This document shows positions 26,774-36,084 of a DNA stretch of 64,000 nucleotides, one piece after another. The DNA is from Dyadobacter beijingensis DSM 21582. GTDB lineage: Bacteria > Bacteroidota > Bacteroidia > Cytophagales > Spirosomataceae. Within the stretch, counting starts at the first letter, position 1. The number at the start of each line of letters is the position of its first letter. The translations under genes and the position numbers were made by a program. The DNA lies in NCBI RefSeq assembly GCF_000382205.1, contig NZ_KB907787.1:907176-971175 (forward strand), in the 5' to 3' direction. Below the pieces are notes generated by a model. The model did not search any database. It was not told where the DNA came from and was given only the letters and a program-made list of their open reading frames with translations.

Positions 26774-29194
26774 TTAGAATTTAAAATTATAACTGAAATA
26801 GGGCAGTACCGGGAACAGCGAATAGCGTTTCAGCGAGTATTTGGTGACCGGCGTTGCGGGCGTCACGTTCGGCATGATGACAACGTCTTCCTGGATGTTA
26901 TAGAAAAACGGATTGCGGCGGTTGTAGGCATTGTACACGCCGAATTCCCAGGTGCGTTCGTGCCGCTTTTTCTGCTTGCGGAACTGCACGGCAATATCCA
27001 TCCGGTGGAACGGCTCGGCCCGATAGCTGTTTTTCTCCCCGTATTCGCTCACCGTCGGCCCGAACCAGTTGATGGCCGGCTTACCGTCCGAAGTCACGCG
27101 CGTTACGAAATTATCGGTAGCCGCGCGGTAGTTCGATACGGGGAGCGTGAGCGCGTTACCGGTGCCGTACACCCACGTCGCCGACAGGGTTACCCTTTTG
27201 CCGAGCTCGTAAATGCCCACCACCGAGAGGTCGTGCCGGCGATCGTAGCGGGGAAAGAACGTCTTTCCGAAATTGAGTTCCGGGAATTTCCAGTAGGTCC
27301 AGGACAATGTATAGCCGATCCACCCCGAAAAGCGGCCGGTTTTCTTTTGGATGAGAAATTCCCCGCCGTACGACCAGCCCTTGCCCGCCGTTACATTATC
27401 CTCCCAGCTGAGTTCGTTCGCATTTTCGCCATTAATGCTCAGGAACGACGAGCCTTCCTTGTAGTTGAGGATGTTGCGCATTTTTTTATAATACCCTTCC
27501 AATGTAATGGTGAGTGCCGGGCGTTCGAGGTCTTTGGCAAAGCCCGCCGCCACCTGTTCGGATTGCTGCGGCGCCACGCGTGAGGTGGTGGGCACCCACA
27601 GGTCGGTCGGCAGGCCGAGGCCTGTGTTGGAGAGCAAGTGCACGTACTGGTTCATGCGTGCATAGGAGGCTTTGAAGGAGAGATTTTCCGCCAGGCGCAA
27701 TGCGGCGGAAAGCCGGGGTTCGGGGCGAACGTAGGTTTTTACCTCCGTCTGAAAGGTGCTGAGGCGTATGCCGGCATTCACCTTCAAGGCGTCCAGCGCC
27801 TGCCAGGTATCTTCGATGTAAACCCCGGTTTCGAGCGAATGCACGGGCCGCACCGATCTTTCGATGGGATTGTCGGTAAATGTGCCTGCAATGGCCAGAG
27901 CGGAAGGTACAAACTTGTGGAATGTCGCTTGCGCCCCGAAGCGCACGGAATGCCTGGAAGAAGGGTAAAAGTCAAAATCCGTTTTGACACCGAGATCGCG
28001 GATGCGGGAGTCGTATTCGAGGCTGAACTCGTCGTCCAGCGTACCATCCGGGTTAAGTTCTTTGGAATAACTCGATACCCCGAATTTGAAATTGCTGAAA
28101 ATGAAAGAGGTATTGACGAACAGTTTCTGGTTGAGGACGTGATTCCAGCGCATCGTGGCCGTGGCATTGCCCCAGTCGAGGCCGGCGCGGGTCTCGGTGG
28201 TACTGCTCTCCTCGTTGGCGTGGAACTTGTCGCGGCCGAAATAGCCGCTTACGTACAGCTTGTCCTTGCTGCCCAGATCGTAGTTCATCTTTGCATTGAG
28301 ATCGTAAAAATAGTAACCGGGCTTCACCTGGCTGTCTTCGCCCCGTTGCTGGCGGGCGATGAGCGGCGCCGCCAGGAAATCGATGTAGGTACGCCTCCCC
28401 GAAATGAGGAACGACGATTTTCCTTTCGAAATAGGCCCTTCAAGCGTCAGCCGCGATGAAATAAGCCCGATACCGCCTTCGCCGTGCAATTTTTCCTTAC
28501 TGCCTTCCTTCATATTCATTTCCAGCACCGACGAAAGCCGGCCGCCGTAGCGTGCCGGAAAGCCGCCCTTGGTAAGCTCCACGCTGCGGAGCGCATCCGA
28601 ATTGAAAATGGAGAAGAAGCCGAAGAGGTGGTTGGCATTATACACGACGGCGTCGTCGAGGATGATCAGGTTCTGGTCGGGCCCGCCGCCGCGCACGTAG
28701 AGGCCTGTCTGGCCTTCGGTGCCCTTTTGTACGCCGGGCATGAGTTGGAGTATGCGCAGCACATCCTTTTCACCGAAGAATGCAGGGACTTTTTTCAACT
28801 GCTGTATCGGAATTTCCACCTTACTCATCTGCACCGTCCGGCTCACATAATCCTCCTGTTTCCGCGCCGATACAGTCACTTCTTCGAGCTGGGTAATGGT
28901 GGGTAGGAAAATATTCAGTTCGGTGTTGGTGCGGAGCGTTACCCGCAGCTCCTGTTTTTCGTAACCCACAAATGAGAAGGAAACCGTCGCGGAATCCGAC
29001 AGGGGCACGGTGAGCGAATAAAATCCGTAGGTATTGGTGACCGCGCCGTAGGGCGTGTTACCGATGTAGACATTCACACCCGGAAGCTGCTCCTGGCTGC
29101 CTTTTTCCCGCACAAAACCACTGATCGTAACACGGTCCTGGGCGAATAAAAGGATAGGGCAGAGGAAAAGAAAAGCCGTAAAAATGAGACGCAT
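26774..29194 (-). CDS. TonB-dependent receptor with carboxypeptidase-regulatory-like domain
   Basis: This 806-residue outer-membrane receptor has a signal peptide ending near LLFAQ (residue 19), a regulatory-like beta-sandwich (23-110, ISGFVREKGSQEQLPGVNVYIG) and a plug with DVLRILQLMPGVQKGTEGQTGLYVRGG-type sequence at about 140-230. The rest is barrel, ending in FNFKF-like aromatic residues. It is not a SusC protein: it is shorter and is paired with DUF4249 instead of SusD. The ligand is unknown. Confidence 0.92.
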   Translation of the reverse strand: MRLIFTAFLFLCPILLFAQDRVTISGFVREKGSQEQLPGVNVYIGNTPYGAVTNTYGFYSLTVPLSDSATVSFSFVGYEKQELRVTLRTNTELNIFLPTITQLEEVTVSARKQEDYVSRTVQMSKVEIPIQQLKKVPAFFGEKDVLRILQLMPGVQKGTEGQTGLYVRGGGPDQNLIILDDAVVYNANHLFGFFSIFNSDALRSVELTKGGFPARYGGRLSSVLEMNMKEGSKEKLHGEGGIGLISSRLTLEGPISKGKSSFLISGRRTYIDFLAAPLIARQQRGEDSQVKPGYYFYDLNAKMNYDLGSKDKLYVSGYFGRDKFHANEESSTTETRAGLDWGNATATMRWNHVLNQKLFVNTSFIFSNFKFGVSSYSKELNPDGTLDDEFSLEYDSRIRDLGVKTDFDFYPSSRHSVRFGAQATFHKFVPSALAIAGTFTDNPIERSVRPVHSLETGVYIEDTWQALDALKVNAGIRLSTFQTEVKTYVRPEPRLSAALRLAENLSFKASYARMNQYVHLLSNTGLGLPTDLWVPTTSRVAPQQSEQVAAGFAKDLERPALTITLEGYYKKMRNILNYKEGSSFLSINGENANELSWEDNVTAGKGWSYGGEFLIQKKTGRFSGWIGYTLSWTYWKFPELNFGKTFFPRYDRRHDLSVVGIYELGKRVTLSATWVYGTGNALTLPVSNYRAATDNFVTRVTSDGKPAINWFGPTVSEYGEKNSYRAEPFHRMDIAVQFRKQKKRHERTWEFGVYNAYNRRNPFFYNIQEDVVIMPNVTPATPVTKYSLKRYSLFPVLPYFSYNFKF

Positions 29195-29300
29195 AGACGG
29201 ACGTGTGGGTTAGTTTCAGTAACGTGCCTGTGGGTGATCTAGTATGGAAATGGATATTTCACCAAGACGATATATCGCCACGTTCCGTTGCAGCATGGAC

Positions 29301-29348
29301 AAAAGAAATGGCGGAATTTCCCGGCAATTCAGGAAACCCCGCCATTAT
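29301..29348 (-). terminator. Possible terminator after the SMP-30 gene
   Basis: AATGGCGG and CCGCCATT form the outer stem, with TTTCC and GGAAA pairing inside. On the minus strand it is followed by TTCTTTTG. Confidence 0.45.
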
Positions 29349-29362
29349 AATCGGAAGCAAAG

Positions 29363-30283
29363 CTATTTGATGCCTTTGACCTTCATTTTTAGTCCATAAA
29401 CTGCGGTTTCCGCCGTGATGAAGAGCAGGTCGCGGTTTTTGCCGCCGAAGCATACATTGGCCGTCCAGCCTTTGTGTACGGGGAAATGCGCTATTTGGGC
29501 GCCCGTTTTATCAAAAACCGTTACGCCGTCGCCGGTAATGTAGAGATTGCCTTCTTCGTCGAGGATCATGCCGTCGGAGCCTTTGGGAACGAATAGCTGC
29601 CGGTTAGCCAGAGAGCCGTCTTTTTGAATATCGTACACGTAGGTTTTGTTGTCGCCGATGTCGGCTACGAACAATCTTTTGCCATCCGCGCTGCCGATAA
29701 TGCCGTTCGGTTTTTTCAGCTTATCGTCCACGCGCGTGAGTTTTTTGTGATCGGGACTGAGGTAGTATACATGCTGGCCGTCCTGTTGCATTTCGGGATC
29801 ACGTTTCCAATAGTCGCGTTTGTAGAGCGGATCGGTGAGGTAAATGCCGCCATTCGCATCGATCCAGAGGTCATTAGGGCCGTTCAGGAGCTTACCGTCG
29901 TAGTCCTTAACTAGCACGGTCGGGTTACCTTTTTTATCAAAAGACCAGACCTGGTTTTCTTCGTCGGAACAGGCTACGAGGTTGCCTTTCTTGTCGAAAT
30001 ACATGCCGTTAGCACGCCCTGCCTTATCGGAAAATGTGCTGAAAGCGCCGGTCCCGGCATCCCAGCGGATGATTTTGTTATTAGGCTGGTCGGTAAAAAA
30101 CACGTTGCCGTCCTTGTCGGCAACGGGGCCTTCGGTAAACTTATAGCCATCGCCCAGCTTCTCGACCTGCGCGCCCGGCGCCACGATTGATTTCGAATCC
30201 ATAATTTGTGCGGATAGTAGAACAGGAGAAAACAGTGCGGCAAGGCCGACCATTGCTGTTCTGAACAAGATTGATTTTTGCAT
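29363..30283 (-). CDS. SMP-30/gluconolactonase-like beta-propeller protein, exported
   Basis: This 306-residue protein has a signal peptide ending near LLSAQ (residue 26). It has the SMP-30/LRE propeller signatures KFTEGPVADKDGNVFFTD, LLNGPNDLWIDANGGIYLTD, KPNGIIGSADGKRLFVAD and SDGMILDEEGNLYITG. Family enzymes hydrolyse sugar lactones with a bound divalent metal; the Glu and Asn/Asp ligands are in the EGP, NGPND and SDGM regions. The substrate is unknown but a periplasmic lactone is likely. It appears monocistronic. Confidence 0.9.
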   Translation of the reverse strand: MQKSILFRTAMVGLAALFSPVLLSAQIMDSKSIVAPGAQVEKLGDGYKFTEGPVADKDGNVFFTDQPNNKIIRWDAGTGAFSTFSDKAGRANGMYFDKKGNLVACSDEENQVWSFDKKGNPTVLVKDYDGKLLNGPNDLWIDANGGIYLTDPLYKRDYWKRDPEMQQDGQHVYYLSPDHKKLTRVDDKLKKPNGIIGSADGKRLFVADIGDNKTYVYDIQKDGSLANRQLFVPKGSDGMILDEEGNLYITGDGVTVFDKTGAQIAHFPVHKGWTANVCFGGKNRDLLFITAETAVYGLKMKVKGIK

Positions 30284-30367
30284 ATAAAAAAGCCGGCCAG
30301 ATAATGGTTAAGGACCGGAATATACTCATAAAAGTCTTTGATCAGCCTTGCTTTACTGCTTTCTCCG

Positions 30368-30868
30368 CTAAACCACCTCCTTCTCCAAAAGCGCGTCCAG
30401 CCGCGCGTAAGAATCTACCACGCCACGTTCCATTCCCGATTGCACCATGCCATCGCGATCGGCGACTGACTGGAAAACGGATTGGACGGTGAGGCGCGTG
30501 CGGCCGCCGGGGAGGTCTTCGAAGCGGGAAGTTTCTAGTATGACGTGGCCTTTTTCGGGGAGGCCCTCAAATTCGAAAGTCTGGATGATCCGTTCCGGCG
30601 CCGTGTGCTCGTGGCATACGCCGTGAAATGCGAACTCCATATTGTTGCCCGGAATGGTATTGATAAACCGGTAGGAGCCACCCGCATAGGGCTGGAATTT
30701 TTCGTATCGGACGGTCATTTCGTTGGGTCCGGAGGCCCATTGCGTAAGCAACTCCTCTTCGCTGAATGCGCGGAACACGATTTCGCGTGGTGCGTCGAAT
30801 TCGCGGATGATGAAGAGCTCCTGTTTTCCTTGTTCGACTATGATTTTGGTTTCATTTTTGGTTGCCAT
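30368..30868 (-). CDS. SRPBCC (AHSA1-type) domain protein
   Basis: This 166-residue single-domain START/Bet v1-like protein opens with the typical [26 protein letters not shown] and continues through YRFINTIPG and [24 protein letters not shown]1-like proteins bind small hydrophobic ligands or act as chaperone activators. In many bacteria this type follows an ArsR repressor, as here: its start overlaps the end of the regulator gene by 17 bp. It is likely controlled by that regulator. Confidence 0.9.
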   Translation of the reverse strand: MATKNETKIIVEQGKQELFIIREFDAPREIVFRAFSEEELLTQWASGPNEMTVRYEKFQPYAGGSYRFINTIPGNNMEFAFHGVCHEHTAPERIIQTFEFEGLPEKGHVILETSRFEDLPGGRTRLTVQSVFQSVADRDGMVQSGMERGVVDSYARLDALLEKEVV

Positions 30869-31184
30869 GATTTTCGTTTTTTAAAGTGTTGATAATGTTG
30901 TCCAGTTTGTCAAACCGGTCTTCCCACATTTTGCGGAATGGCTCGATCCAGTCGGCCACCTCTGCCAGCTTTTTCGGCTGCACCGTATAATAGCGTTCGC
31001 GGCCCTGCGGATTAATGGCAAGCAGCCCGCATTCGAGCAGGATCTGCATGTGTTTCGAAATGGCCTGGCGGCTTACATCGAAGGCATCGGCCACAGCATT
31101 GGGCGTCATCGGGTTTTTCGCGATCAGGCCAATGATATCCCGTCGCGTCGGGTCTGCAATGGCCTGAAAAACATCTCTTCTCAT
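30852..31184 (-). CDS. ArsR/SmtB-family transcriptional repressor
   Basis: This 110-residue winged-helix regulator starts [20 protein letters not shown], the usual ArsR opening. The recognition helix region is [27 protein letters not shown], and the wing is [14 protein letters not shown]. No metal-binding cysteine cluster is seen, as in the SRPBCC-linked subfamily. I chose the ATG at 31184; a longer frame from 31232 would be translated through the double operator at 31203-31244. The SRPBCC gene is the evident co-regulated partner. Confidence 0.9.
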   Translation of the reverse strand: MRRDVFQAIADPTRRDIIGLIAKNPMTPNAVADAFDVSRQAISKHMQILLECGLLAINPQGRERYYTVQPKKLAEVADWIEPFRKMWEDRFDKLDNIINTLKNENHGNQK

Positions 31185-31202
31185 TTTACTCTGATTAGTT
31201 GC

Positions 31203-31244
31203 GCAATCGATCGGTTGCAAATATATGTGCAATTAATCGGTTGC
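31203..31244. promoter_or_regulatory. Double operator of the ArsR-SRPBCC operon
   Basis: Two copies of GCAA-N8-TTGC (GCAATCGATCGGTTGC at 31203-31218 and GCAATTAATCGGTTGC at 31229-31244) start 26 bp apart, and both are flanked outward by the palindrome TTGCGCAA. They lie 19-60 bp before the regulator start codon. Assignment to the ArsR protein is inference from position and dyad symmetry. Confidence 0.7.
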
Positions 31245-31268
31245 GCAATAGGGCGAGGAAATTTTTAT

Positions 31269-31293
31269 AAAAAAAGCGTCCCGAATGAGACGC
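31269..31293 (-). terminator. Intrinsic terminator after the exported Gfo/Idh gene
   Basis: On the minus strand GCGTCTC pairs with GGGACGC around ATTC, followed by seven Ts. Confidence 0.75.
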
Positions 31294-31319
31294 CTGAATG
31301 TATTTGCGGTTTGTGTTAA

Positions 31320-32432
31320 CTATTTTCCGGCCAGCATAATCTTGGCCCCGCCCTTGCGGATCGACTCGTACACGGCATCCACGACGATCATATCCTTCAA
31401 TCCTTCCTCGCCGGTCACGTTCGGGTCGGGTTTGTTGTTGAGGATAATGTCGGCAATGCCATCCATTTGAAGCGTCTGGTGGGTAACCACGGGTTGGTTC
31501 ATAGGGCCGAGGTGTGAGCGGCCTTTAATGGGGCCGTAACCGAATGCGGGGCTGATCTCTACAAATCCTTTTTCACCAATTACGTAGAGCCGTTCGTAGT
31601 TGTTGAATGCATAGGTGGTGCCGCAGCTGGCCACGATGCCGCTCGGGAAGCCCAACTGGAACATGATGGTTTCGTCGACCTCCTTGAATTTGACGGGGTC
31701 GGTTTTGGTTTCCTGTGCCGTGACCCAGACTGGTTCTTCGCCCGTTGCGTAGCGTGCGCCGTTCAATGCGTAAATGCCGACGTCCATCATGGCACCACCG
31801 CCCGCGAGTGCTTTTTTGAGCCGCCATTGGTTAGGGTCGCCGGATTTGAAGCCCATGTAGTTGTTCACATGCATGATTTTGCCGAGCTCGCCCGCCTCCC
31901 GCATGCGTATGAGCTCGCGCGTGTGCGGCTCGAAATGCATCCGGTATCCGATGTAGAACTTCACGCCAGCTTTTTTACACGCCGCGATCATCTCGCGGGT
32001 CTGCTGTGCATTGTCGGCCACGGGTTTTTCACAAATTACGTGTTTTCCCGCCGCTGCGATTTGCAGCACGTGCTTGTGGTGCAGGGAATTAGGTGTAGTG
32101 ACGTACACAATATCGATGTCGGGATTGTCCTTGATCTTGCTGACCGTCTCGTAGTTATAGGTGTTTTTTTCAGGGATATTGTACTTCTGTTTCCAGGTTT
32201 CGAGCTTCGCCGGGGTACCCGACACGGCGCCCACGAGCGTAGCCATTTTGCAATCTTTCATTGCATCGGCCACCCGGCCTGCGTAGCCGCCGAGCCCCAT
32301 TAACGCCACACGCAGCTGTTTGTCGGCCTTAGGCCCCGCGTACAGCTCGCGCGCCGATGCAGGAAGGTCGGTCAGCGCCGTGGCACCGATGCCTAATGAT
32401 ATTTTTTGCAGGAAATCTCGACGGGTATCCAT
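31320..32432 (-). CDS. Gfo/Idh/MocA oxidoreductase with Tat signal (GFOR-like)
   Basis: This 370-residue NAD(P)-dependent sugar oxidoreductase has a twin-arginine signal MDTRRDFLQKISLG. The Rossmann motif VALMGLGGYAGRVADA follows at about residues 41-56, then the catalytic-site EKP in GKHVICEKPVADN and the substrate-domain stretch GGGAMMDVGIYALNGARY. It resembles periplasmic glucose-fructose oxidoreductase, which keeps its cofactor bound; a sugar or sugar-derivative substrate is likely. It is a single gene with a terminator. Confidence 0.9.
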   Translation of the reverse strand: MDTRRDFLQKISLGIGATALTDLPASARELYAGPKADKQLRVALMGLGGYAGRVADAMKDCKMATLVGAVSGTPAKLETWKQKYNIPEKNTYNYETVSKIKDNPDIDIVYVTTPNSLHHKHVLQIAAAGKHVICEKPVADNAQQTREMIAACKKAGVKFYIGYRMHFEPHTRELIRMREAGELGKIMHVNNYMGFKSGDPNQWRLKKALAGGGAMMDVGIYALNGARYATGEEPVWVTAQETKTDPVKFKEVDETIMFQLGFPSGIVASCGTTYAFNNYERLYVIGEKGFVEISPAFGYGPIKGRSHLGPMNQPVVTHQTLQMDGIADIILNNKPDPNVTGEEGLKDMIVVDAVYESIRKGGAKIMLAGK

Positions 32433-32555
32433 ACGAATGAGTGATTTTCAGTTGAATATTCAAAAGCCAAAAAGTGACCCAGGCTGCTGATCTCCTTGGA
32501 ATTTTGTAACTCATTTATTTGAAAGTGTTAGTTCGGTCAATGGCAAGATTGTCCG

Positions 32556-32960
32556 TTAACTCAAATATGTTTCCGGAGTAACTACTTGTATTTGTGCATT
32601 TTTGTAATCCTTGACGTTTCTCGTTACCAAAATGCCGATCTGATTTTCAGTAGCCGTATAGTATTGAATGGCATCCTCGAAATCGGCAATATCCGAAGTG
32701 AGGGCCAGGTCAATGATCCGGCTGTCAACCGACAGCGTCGTCACAATTTGTTTGAATGCCGCCAGCGGTTTGCGGCTGTTGCCCTGGCGGTAGGTCGATT
32801 GCAGCACGTAGGCGATGTTGGAGAACGAAAGGGAAGAGACGCAGATTTCCAAAAGGTTCAGGTCTGAGAGTGTGAAAAGCCGCTCGGCAAACAAACTGAA
32901 CGGTTTTCGGCCGGAAAGCAAGTCCAGGCAAACGTCAGTGTCTACGAATATCCGCTCCAT
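32556..32960 (-). CDS. PIN domain toxin (second pair)
   Basis: This 134-residue PIN protein is of a different subtype from the one at 19300. Acidic residues are Asp7 (IFVDTDV), Asp90, Glu95-Asp96 (DFEDAIQYY) and Asp118. The central SSLSFSNIAYVL resembles the PIN_3 group rather than classical VapC. It starts one base after the antitoxin stop (TAAaATG), so translation is coupled. Predicted activity is RNA cleavage restrained by the upstream antitoxin. Confidence 0.88.
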   Translation of the reverse strand: MERIFVDTDVCLDLLSGRKPFSLFAERLFTLSDLNLLEICVSSLSFSNIAYVLQSTYRQGNSRKPLAAFKQIVTTLSVDSRIIDLALTSDIADFEDAIQYYTATENQIGILVTRNVKDYKNAQIQVVTPETYLS

Positions 32961-32961
32961 T

Positions 32962-33216
32962 TTAGCCTTCGTTCGCGTATTTTTTGTTTAAATGCTGGCG
33001 GTATTCCGTTTTGGGATTATAAGATTCGGGAAGTACAATTATGCCGGAAAGGCTTTTGACCAATGGGGTAACCTGGAAATCGTCCTTCGGCGGTGTTGTC
33101 AGGAAGTCGAGGTATCGTTCCACTAATTCGGACAAACTCACGTTCCGGTCCTTGGCGTAGGATTTGGCCTTTTCGATGACGTCGCTGTCAAGTTTCAATG
33201 TGAGCTTCGAGTCCAT
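32962..33216 (-). CDS. DUF6364-type antitoxin
   Basis: This 84-residue protein starts MDSKLTLKLDSDVIEKAKSY, a ribbon-helix-helix-like opening (short beta strand then helices) usual for this antitoxin family. The C-terminal tail (LPESYNPKTEYRQHLNKKY) probably wraps the PIN toxin encoded next. Autoregulation is expected from the DNA-binding fold, but I see no obvious operator in 33217-33300. Confidence 0.85.
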   Translation of the reverse strand: MDSKLTLKLDSDVIEKAKSYAKDRNVSLSELVERYLDFLTTPPKDDFQVTPLVKSLSGIIVLPESYNPKTEYRQHLNKKYANEG

Positions 33217-33331
33217 TGATACGTATGATGTTGTTGTGATTGTACGTACAATTTAATGAAAGCGGCCAATTATTCCAATTTCCAATGATTCGGAGATTGT
33301 TTCTAGCATTTTAACGGTCTATTTGATAAAC

Positions 33332-33366
33332 AAAAAGCGGCACCTCCCGCATGGGGAAGGTGCCGC
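33332..33366 (-). terminator. Intrinsic terminator after the small secreted protein gene
   Basis: On the minus strand GCGGCACCTTCCCC pairs with GGGAGGTGCCGC with one mismatch, followed by TTTTTG. Confidence 0.85.
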
Positions 33367-33388
33367 CTGGAAACTTTGTATTTGAACC

Positions 33389-33769
33389 TTAATTAACTGT
33401 CAGAACACGTTCTACTTTCTGGTCGGCGAGTTCGAAGGTCTTGGTCTGGATTTCGTTTCCGCTGATGATGTCCAGCTTGTATTTGCCGGCGTCCATCGCG
33501 TCCAGGTTCAAGGTGCGTCCGAATTTCTTGTTCTCTTTTGAAATCGTTTCGCGGTATACGATCGTGCCTTCGGCGTCTCTGAGCAACAAAGTTGTCTTGG
33601 AATCCGTGTTGGCTTTGTCGACGAGGACGTTGATTTTGCCGGTTTTGGTGGCGTAAATGCCGGTCCCGAATGTGGAAGCTTTTTTGGCTTCTTTGTCTGC
33701 CGCGTTGGCGGTGAAAGAAGCGGCTGCAAGCGCAAATGCGCAAATGAAGGTTTTAACTGATGTTTTCAT
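33389..33769 (-). CDS. Small secreted beta-sandwich protein, hypothetical
   Basis: This 126-residue protein has a clear signal peptide ending FTANA-AD (residue 23). The mature part has alternating strands (INVLVDKAN, TTLLLRDAEGTIVYRETI, GKYKLDIISG, KTFELADQKVERVLTV) resembling the DUF3244 or T9SS-sorting-type beta-sandwich. No enzyme motif is seen. It probably lies in the periplasm. It is monocistronic, with a terminator and a perfect -7 box upstream. Confidence 0.7.
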   Translation of the reverse strand: MKTSVKTFICAFALAAASFTANAADKEAKKASTFGTGIYATKTGKINVLVDKANTDSKTTLLLRDAEGTIVYRETISKENKKFGRTLNLDAMDAGKYKLDIISGNEIQTKTFELADQKVERVLTVN

Positions 33770-33819
33770 GACTATTTTATTTTTATGGCTATATATTTTG
33801 TTCTATTTTAAGAACAGGA

Positions 33820-33827
33820 CAAAGGTA
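33820..33827 (-). promoter_or_regulatory. -7 promoter element for the small secreted protein gene
   Basis: On the minus strand this reads TACCTTTG, about 50 bp before the start codon. The -33 element is not clear. The rest of 33828-34002 shows no gene. Confidence 0.5.
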
Positions 33828-34002
33828 AGATCAGGCTCGGGTACCCTGGCGGGCAAAGTACACGAGCGGATTTTCGGGTGGGACAAGTGGTTGATTCCCA
33901 GCATAAGCAATTAAACGGTATCTCATGGCTATTTTTAAAAATTTAACCAAGAGACGGAAGCGGGCGGGAGCGCGTTGCTTGGAAAAGTGTTAATAACTGT
34001 TA

Positions 34003-34038
34003 AAAAAAACGGCCCTCCATCTGTGGGGGCCGTTTTTA
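34003..34038 (-). terminator. Intrinsic terminator of the MFS-GH88 operon
   Basis: On the minus strand CGGCCCCCA pairs with TGG(A)GGGCCG, with one bulged base, followed by a run of eight Ts. It lies about 20 bp past the MFS stop. Confidence 0.85.
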
Positions 34039-34057
34039 ACTAAAACTAAAACCGAAA

Positions 34058-35299
34058 CTATTCTTTTTCTACAAAGTCCATATCCTTTGTAAATGTCTCT
34101 TCGAGGAAATACAAGGCCAGCAATGCCACTACGGCCGTGGCTACTCCTATCATCAGTCCGCTCTGGATCACGCCCAGGTCGGATTTGAAATGCACAAATA
34201 ATGCCGCCAGCGGGATCGTCGCTCCCCTGACGAAATTGGGGACGGTCGTCGCTACGGTGGCCCGCAGATTGGTACCGAACAGTTCCGCGGCAATGGTAAT
34301 GAATAACGTCCAGTAACCATTGCAGAACCCGAGCAAGGTACAAAGCAGATAGAACGAGAACAAATCCTGCATCGGAATCAGCAGATATCCGATCACCATC
34401 GCAAGCGATAGCACAATAAAGAGCCGGATCACCTTTTTTCTACTCCGCATGTACTGACTCAGTAACCCACTGACGATGTCTCCGCCCACCTGCCCTGAAA
34501 AGGCCAGCATCACAGCTTTGCCCGCATTAATGCCTTCAATGCCCTTTGCGGCGCCGAATTCGGGCGAAAATGTGATGAGAATGCCCACCACAAACCAGAT
34601 CGGTAATCCTACCAGTATGGCCATCAGGTATTTGCTGAGGCGCTTGCCGTTCAACAGGATCATCATAATGTTACCACGATCCACCGAACGCTCCCTGGCA
34701 TGCTTGAACATACCCGACTCAAAAACATTGAACCGGAGCACCAGCAGCAGCAGCCCCATGCCGCCTCCCACGAAGTAGGAAACACGCCATGCGAACAAAT
34801 CGGCTACGAAATAAGCCAAAATTGCGCCCAAAACCCCCAACGTCGCTACCAAAGTGGTACCATAGCCGCGGATTTCTTTCGGTAGTACCTCCGTCACGAG
34901 CGTAATGCCCGCTCCGAGCTCGCCCGCCAGCCCTACGCCCGCAATAAAGCGAAGAAGCGCGTACTGATCAAGCGTGTTCACAAATCCGTTGCCGATATTA
35001 GCCAGCGAATACATGATAATTGAACCGAAAAGTACGGAGAGACGCCCCTTTTTATCCGCAATTATCCCCCACAACACACCGCCGATCAGCATCCCTGCCA
35101 TCTGATAATTCAATAAACTAATACCCTCGGTCAGTAGCTGGTCGTCGGGCACATTCAACGCTTTCAGGCTCGGAACCCGCACCACGCTGAACAGGAACAG
35201 GTCGTACATATCGACCAGGTAGCCCAATGCCGCCACGATCACGGGGACTTGCAAAAGCTGCGAGAGCAGGGAAGGATTGGTATGGTTGGTTGTTGACAT
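34058..35299 (-). CDS. MFS transporter
   Basis: This 413-residue permease has about twelve membrane helices in two halves. It has the MFS loop motif GVLWGIIADKKGRLSVLFGS (residues about 76-95) and, at the matching place in the second half, SGLLSQYMRSRKK. The start MSTTNHTNPSLLSQLL and the sequence type resemble metabolite:proton symporters of the sugar-acid/sialate group. As last gene of a five-gene carbohydrate operon it probably imports the sugar or sugar acid that the other enzymes use. It starts 14 bp after the SDR gene. Confidence 0.88.
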   Translation of the reverse strand: MSTTNHTNPSLLSQLLQVPVIVAALGYLVDMYDLFLFSVVRVPSLKALNVPDDQLLTEGISLLNYQMAGMLIGGVLWGIIADKKGRLSVLFGSIIMYSLANIGNGFVNTLDQYALLRFIAGVGLAGELGAGITLVTEVLPKEIRGYGTTLVATLGVLGAILAYFVADLFAWRVSYFVGGGMGLLLLVLRFNVFESGMFKHARERSVDRGNIMMILLNGKRLSKYLMAILVGLPIWFVVGILITFSPEFGAAKGIEGINAGKAVMLAFSGQVGGDIVSGLLSQYMRSRKKVIRLFIVLSLAMVIGYLLIPMQDLFSFYLLCTLLGFCNGYWTLFITIAAELFGTNLRATVATTVPNFVRGATIPLAALFVHFKSDLGVIQSGLMIGVATAVVALLALYFLEETFTKDMDFVEKE

Positions 35300-35313
35300 A
35301 GGGTTAGGATGTT

Positions 35314-36084
35314 TTATAATCTGTCGATCAGCATTCCGCCGTCCACGCCGATCACCTGACCGGTGGAGTAGGGGAAGTCGCCGCGGGTGAGCGAGGCTAC
35401 TGCTTTTCCTACATCTTCGGGCGTGCCCCAGCGCGGCTGCAATGCAATACCGCTTTGGAAAAGGTTATCGTATTTCTCCTGTACTTTGGAAGTCATGTCG
35501 GTGGCGATAATACCCGGCCTGATTTCGTAAACCGGAATATTGTATTCGGCCATTCGCACGGCAAAGAGCAGGTTGGTCATCGCCAGGCCGGCCTTTGAAA
35601 TGCAGTATTCGCCCCGGTTAATGGACGCGACCGTCGCTGAAATGGACGTCACGAAAATGATCGCCGCTTCGAACGCGTGGTTGTTCTGTTTCGCGTGGGC
35701 CATACGTTTGCCGATCGCCTGGGTAAAAAAGAACGGGCCCTCGAGATTGGTCGTCATGACTTCCTGGTAATTCTCGACCGTCGTTTCGAGCAGGTCCAGG
35801 CGGGTGCGCGGGGCTATTCCGGCATTATTGACGAGCAGATTGATTTGCCCGAATACGGAATAGGCCTTCTCGATAACCGCCTCGCGGTCTGCGGCATCGG
35901 CAATGCTTCCCTGGCAATACACCACTTCGGCGCCGAGCTCGCGGAGCTCGTTCAATGCTTCGGCCGCCCCCGATTCGTCGCGGACGCCGTTGATGGCCAG
36001 GTTATAGCCTTCTTTGGCAAGGGCTTTGGCAATACCGAAGCCGATGCCGCGACTGCCGCCGGTGATCAGTGCGGTTTTTTTCAT
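35314..36084 (-). CDS. Short-chain dehydrogenase/reductase
   Basis: This 256-residue classical SDR has the cofactor motif TGGSRGIG (residues 8-15), NNAG, and the catalytic Ser followed by Y-x3-K in YCISKAG. The C-terminal GQVIGVDGGMLI is typical of the FabG-like group. The name 3-ketoacyl-ACP reductase would be misleading: the neighbours point to a sugar or sugar-acid alcohol substrate. Its ATG overlaps the stop of the Gfo/Idh gene (ATGA). Confidence 0.9.
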   Translation of the reverse strand: MKKTALITGGSRGIGFGIAKALAKEGYNLAINGVRDESGAAEALNELRELGAEVVYCQGSIADAADREAVIEKAYSVFGQINLLVNNAGIAPRTRLDLLETTVENYQEVMTTNLEGPFFFTQAIGKRMAHAKQNNHAFEAAIIFVTSISATVASINRGEYCISKAGLAMTNLLFAVRMAEYNIPVYEIRPGIIATDMTSKVQEKYDNLFQSGIALQPRWGTPEDVGKAVASLTRGDFPYSTGQVIGVDGGMLIDRL

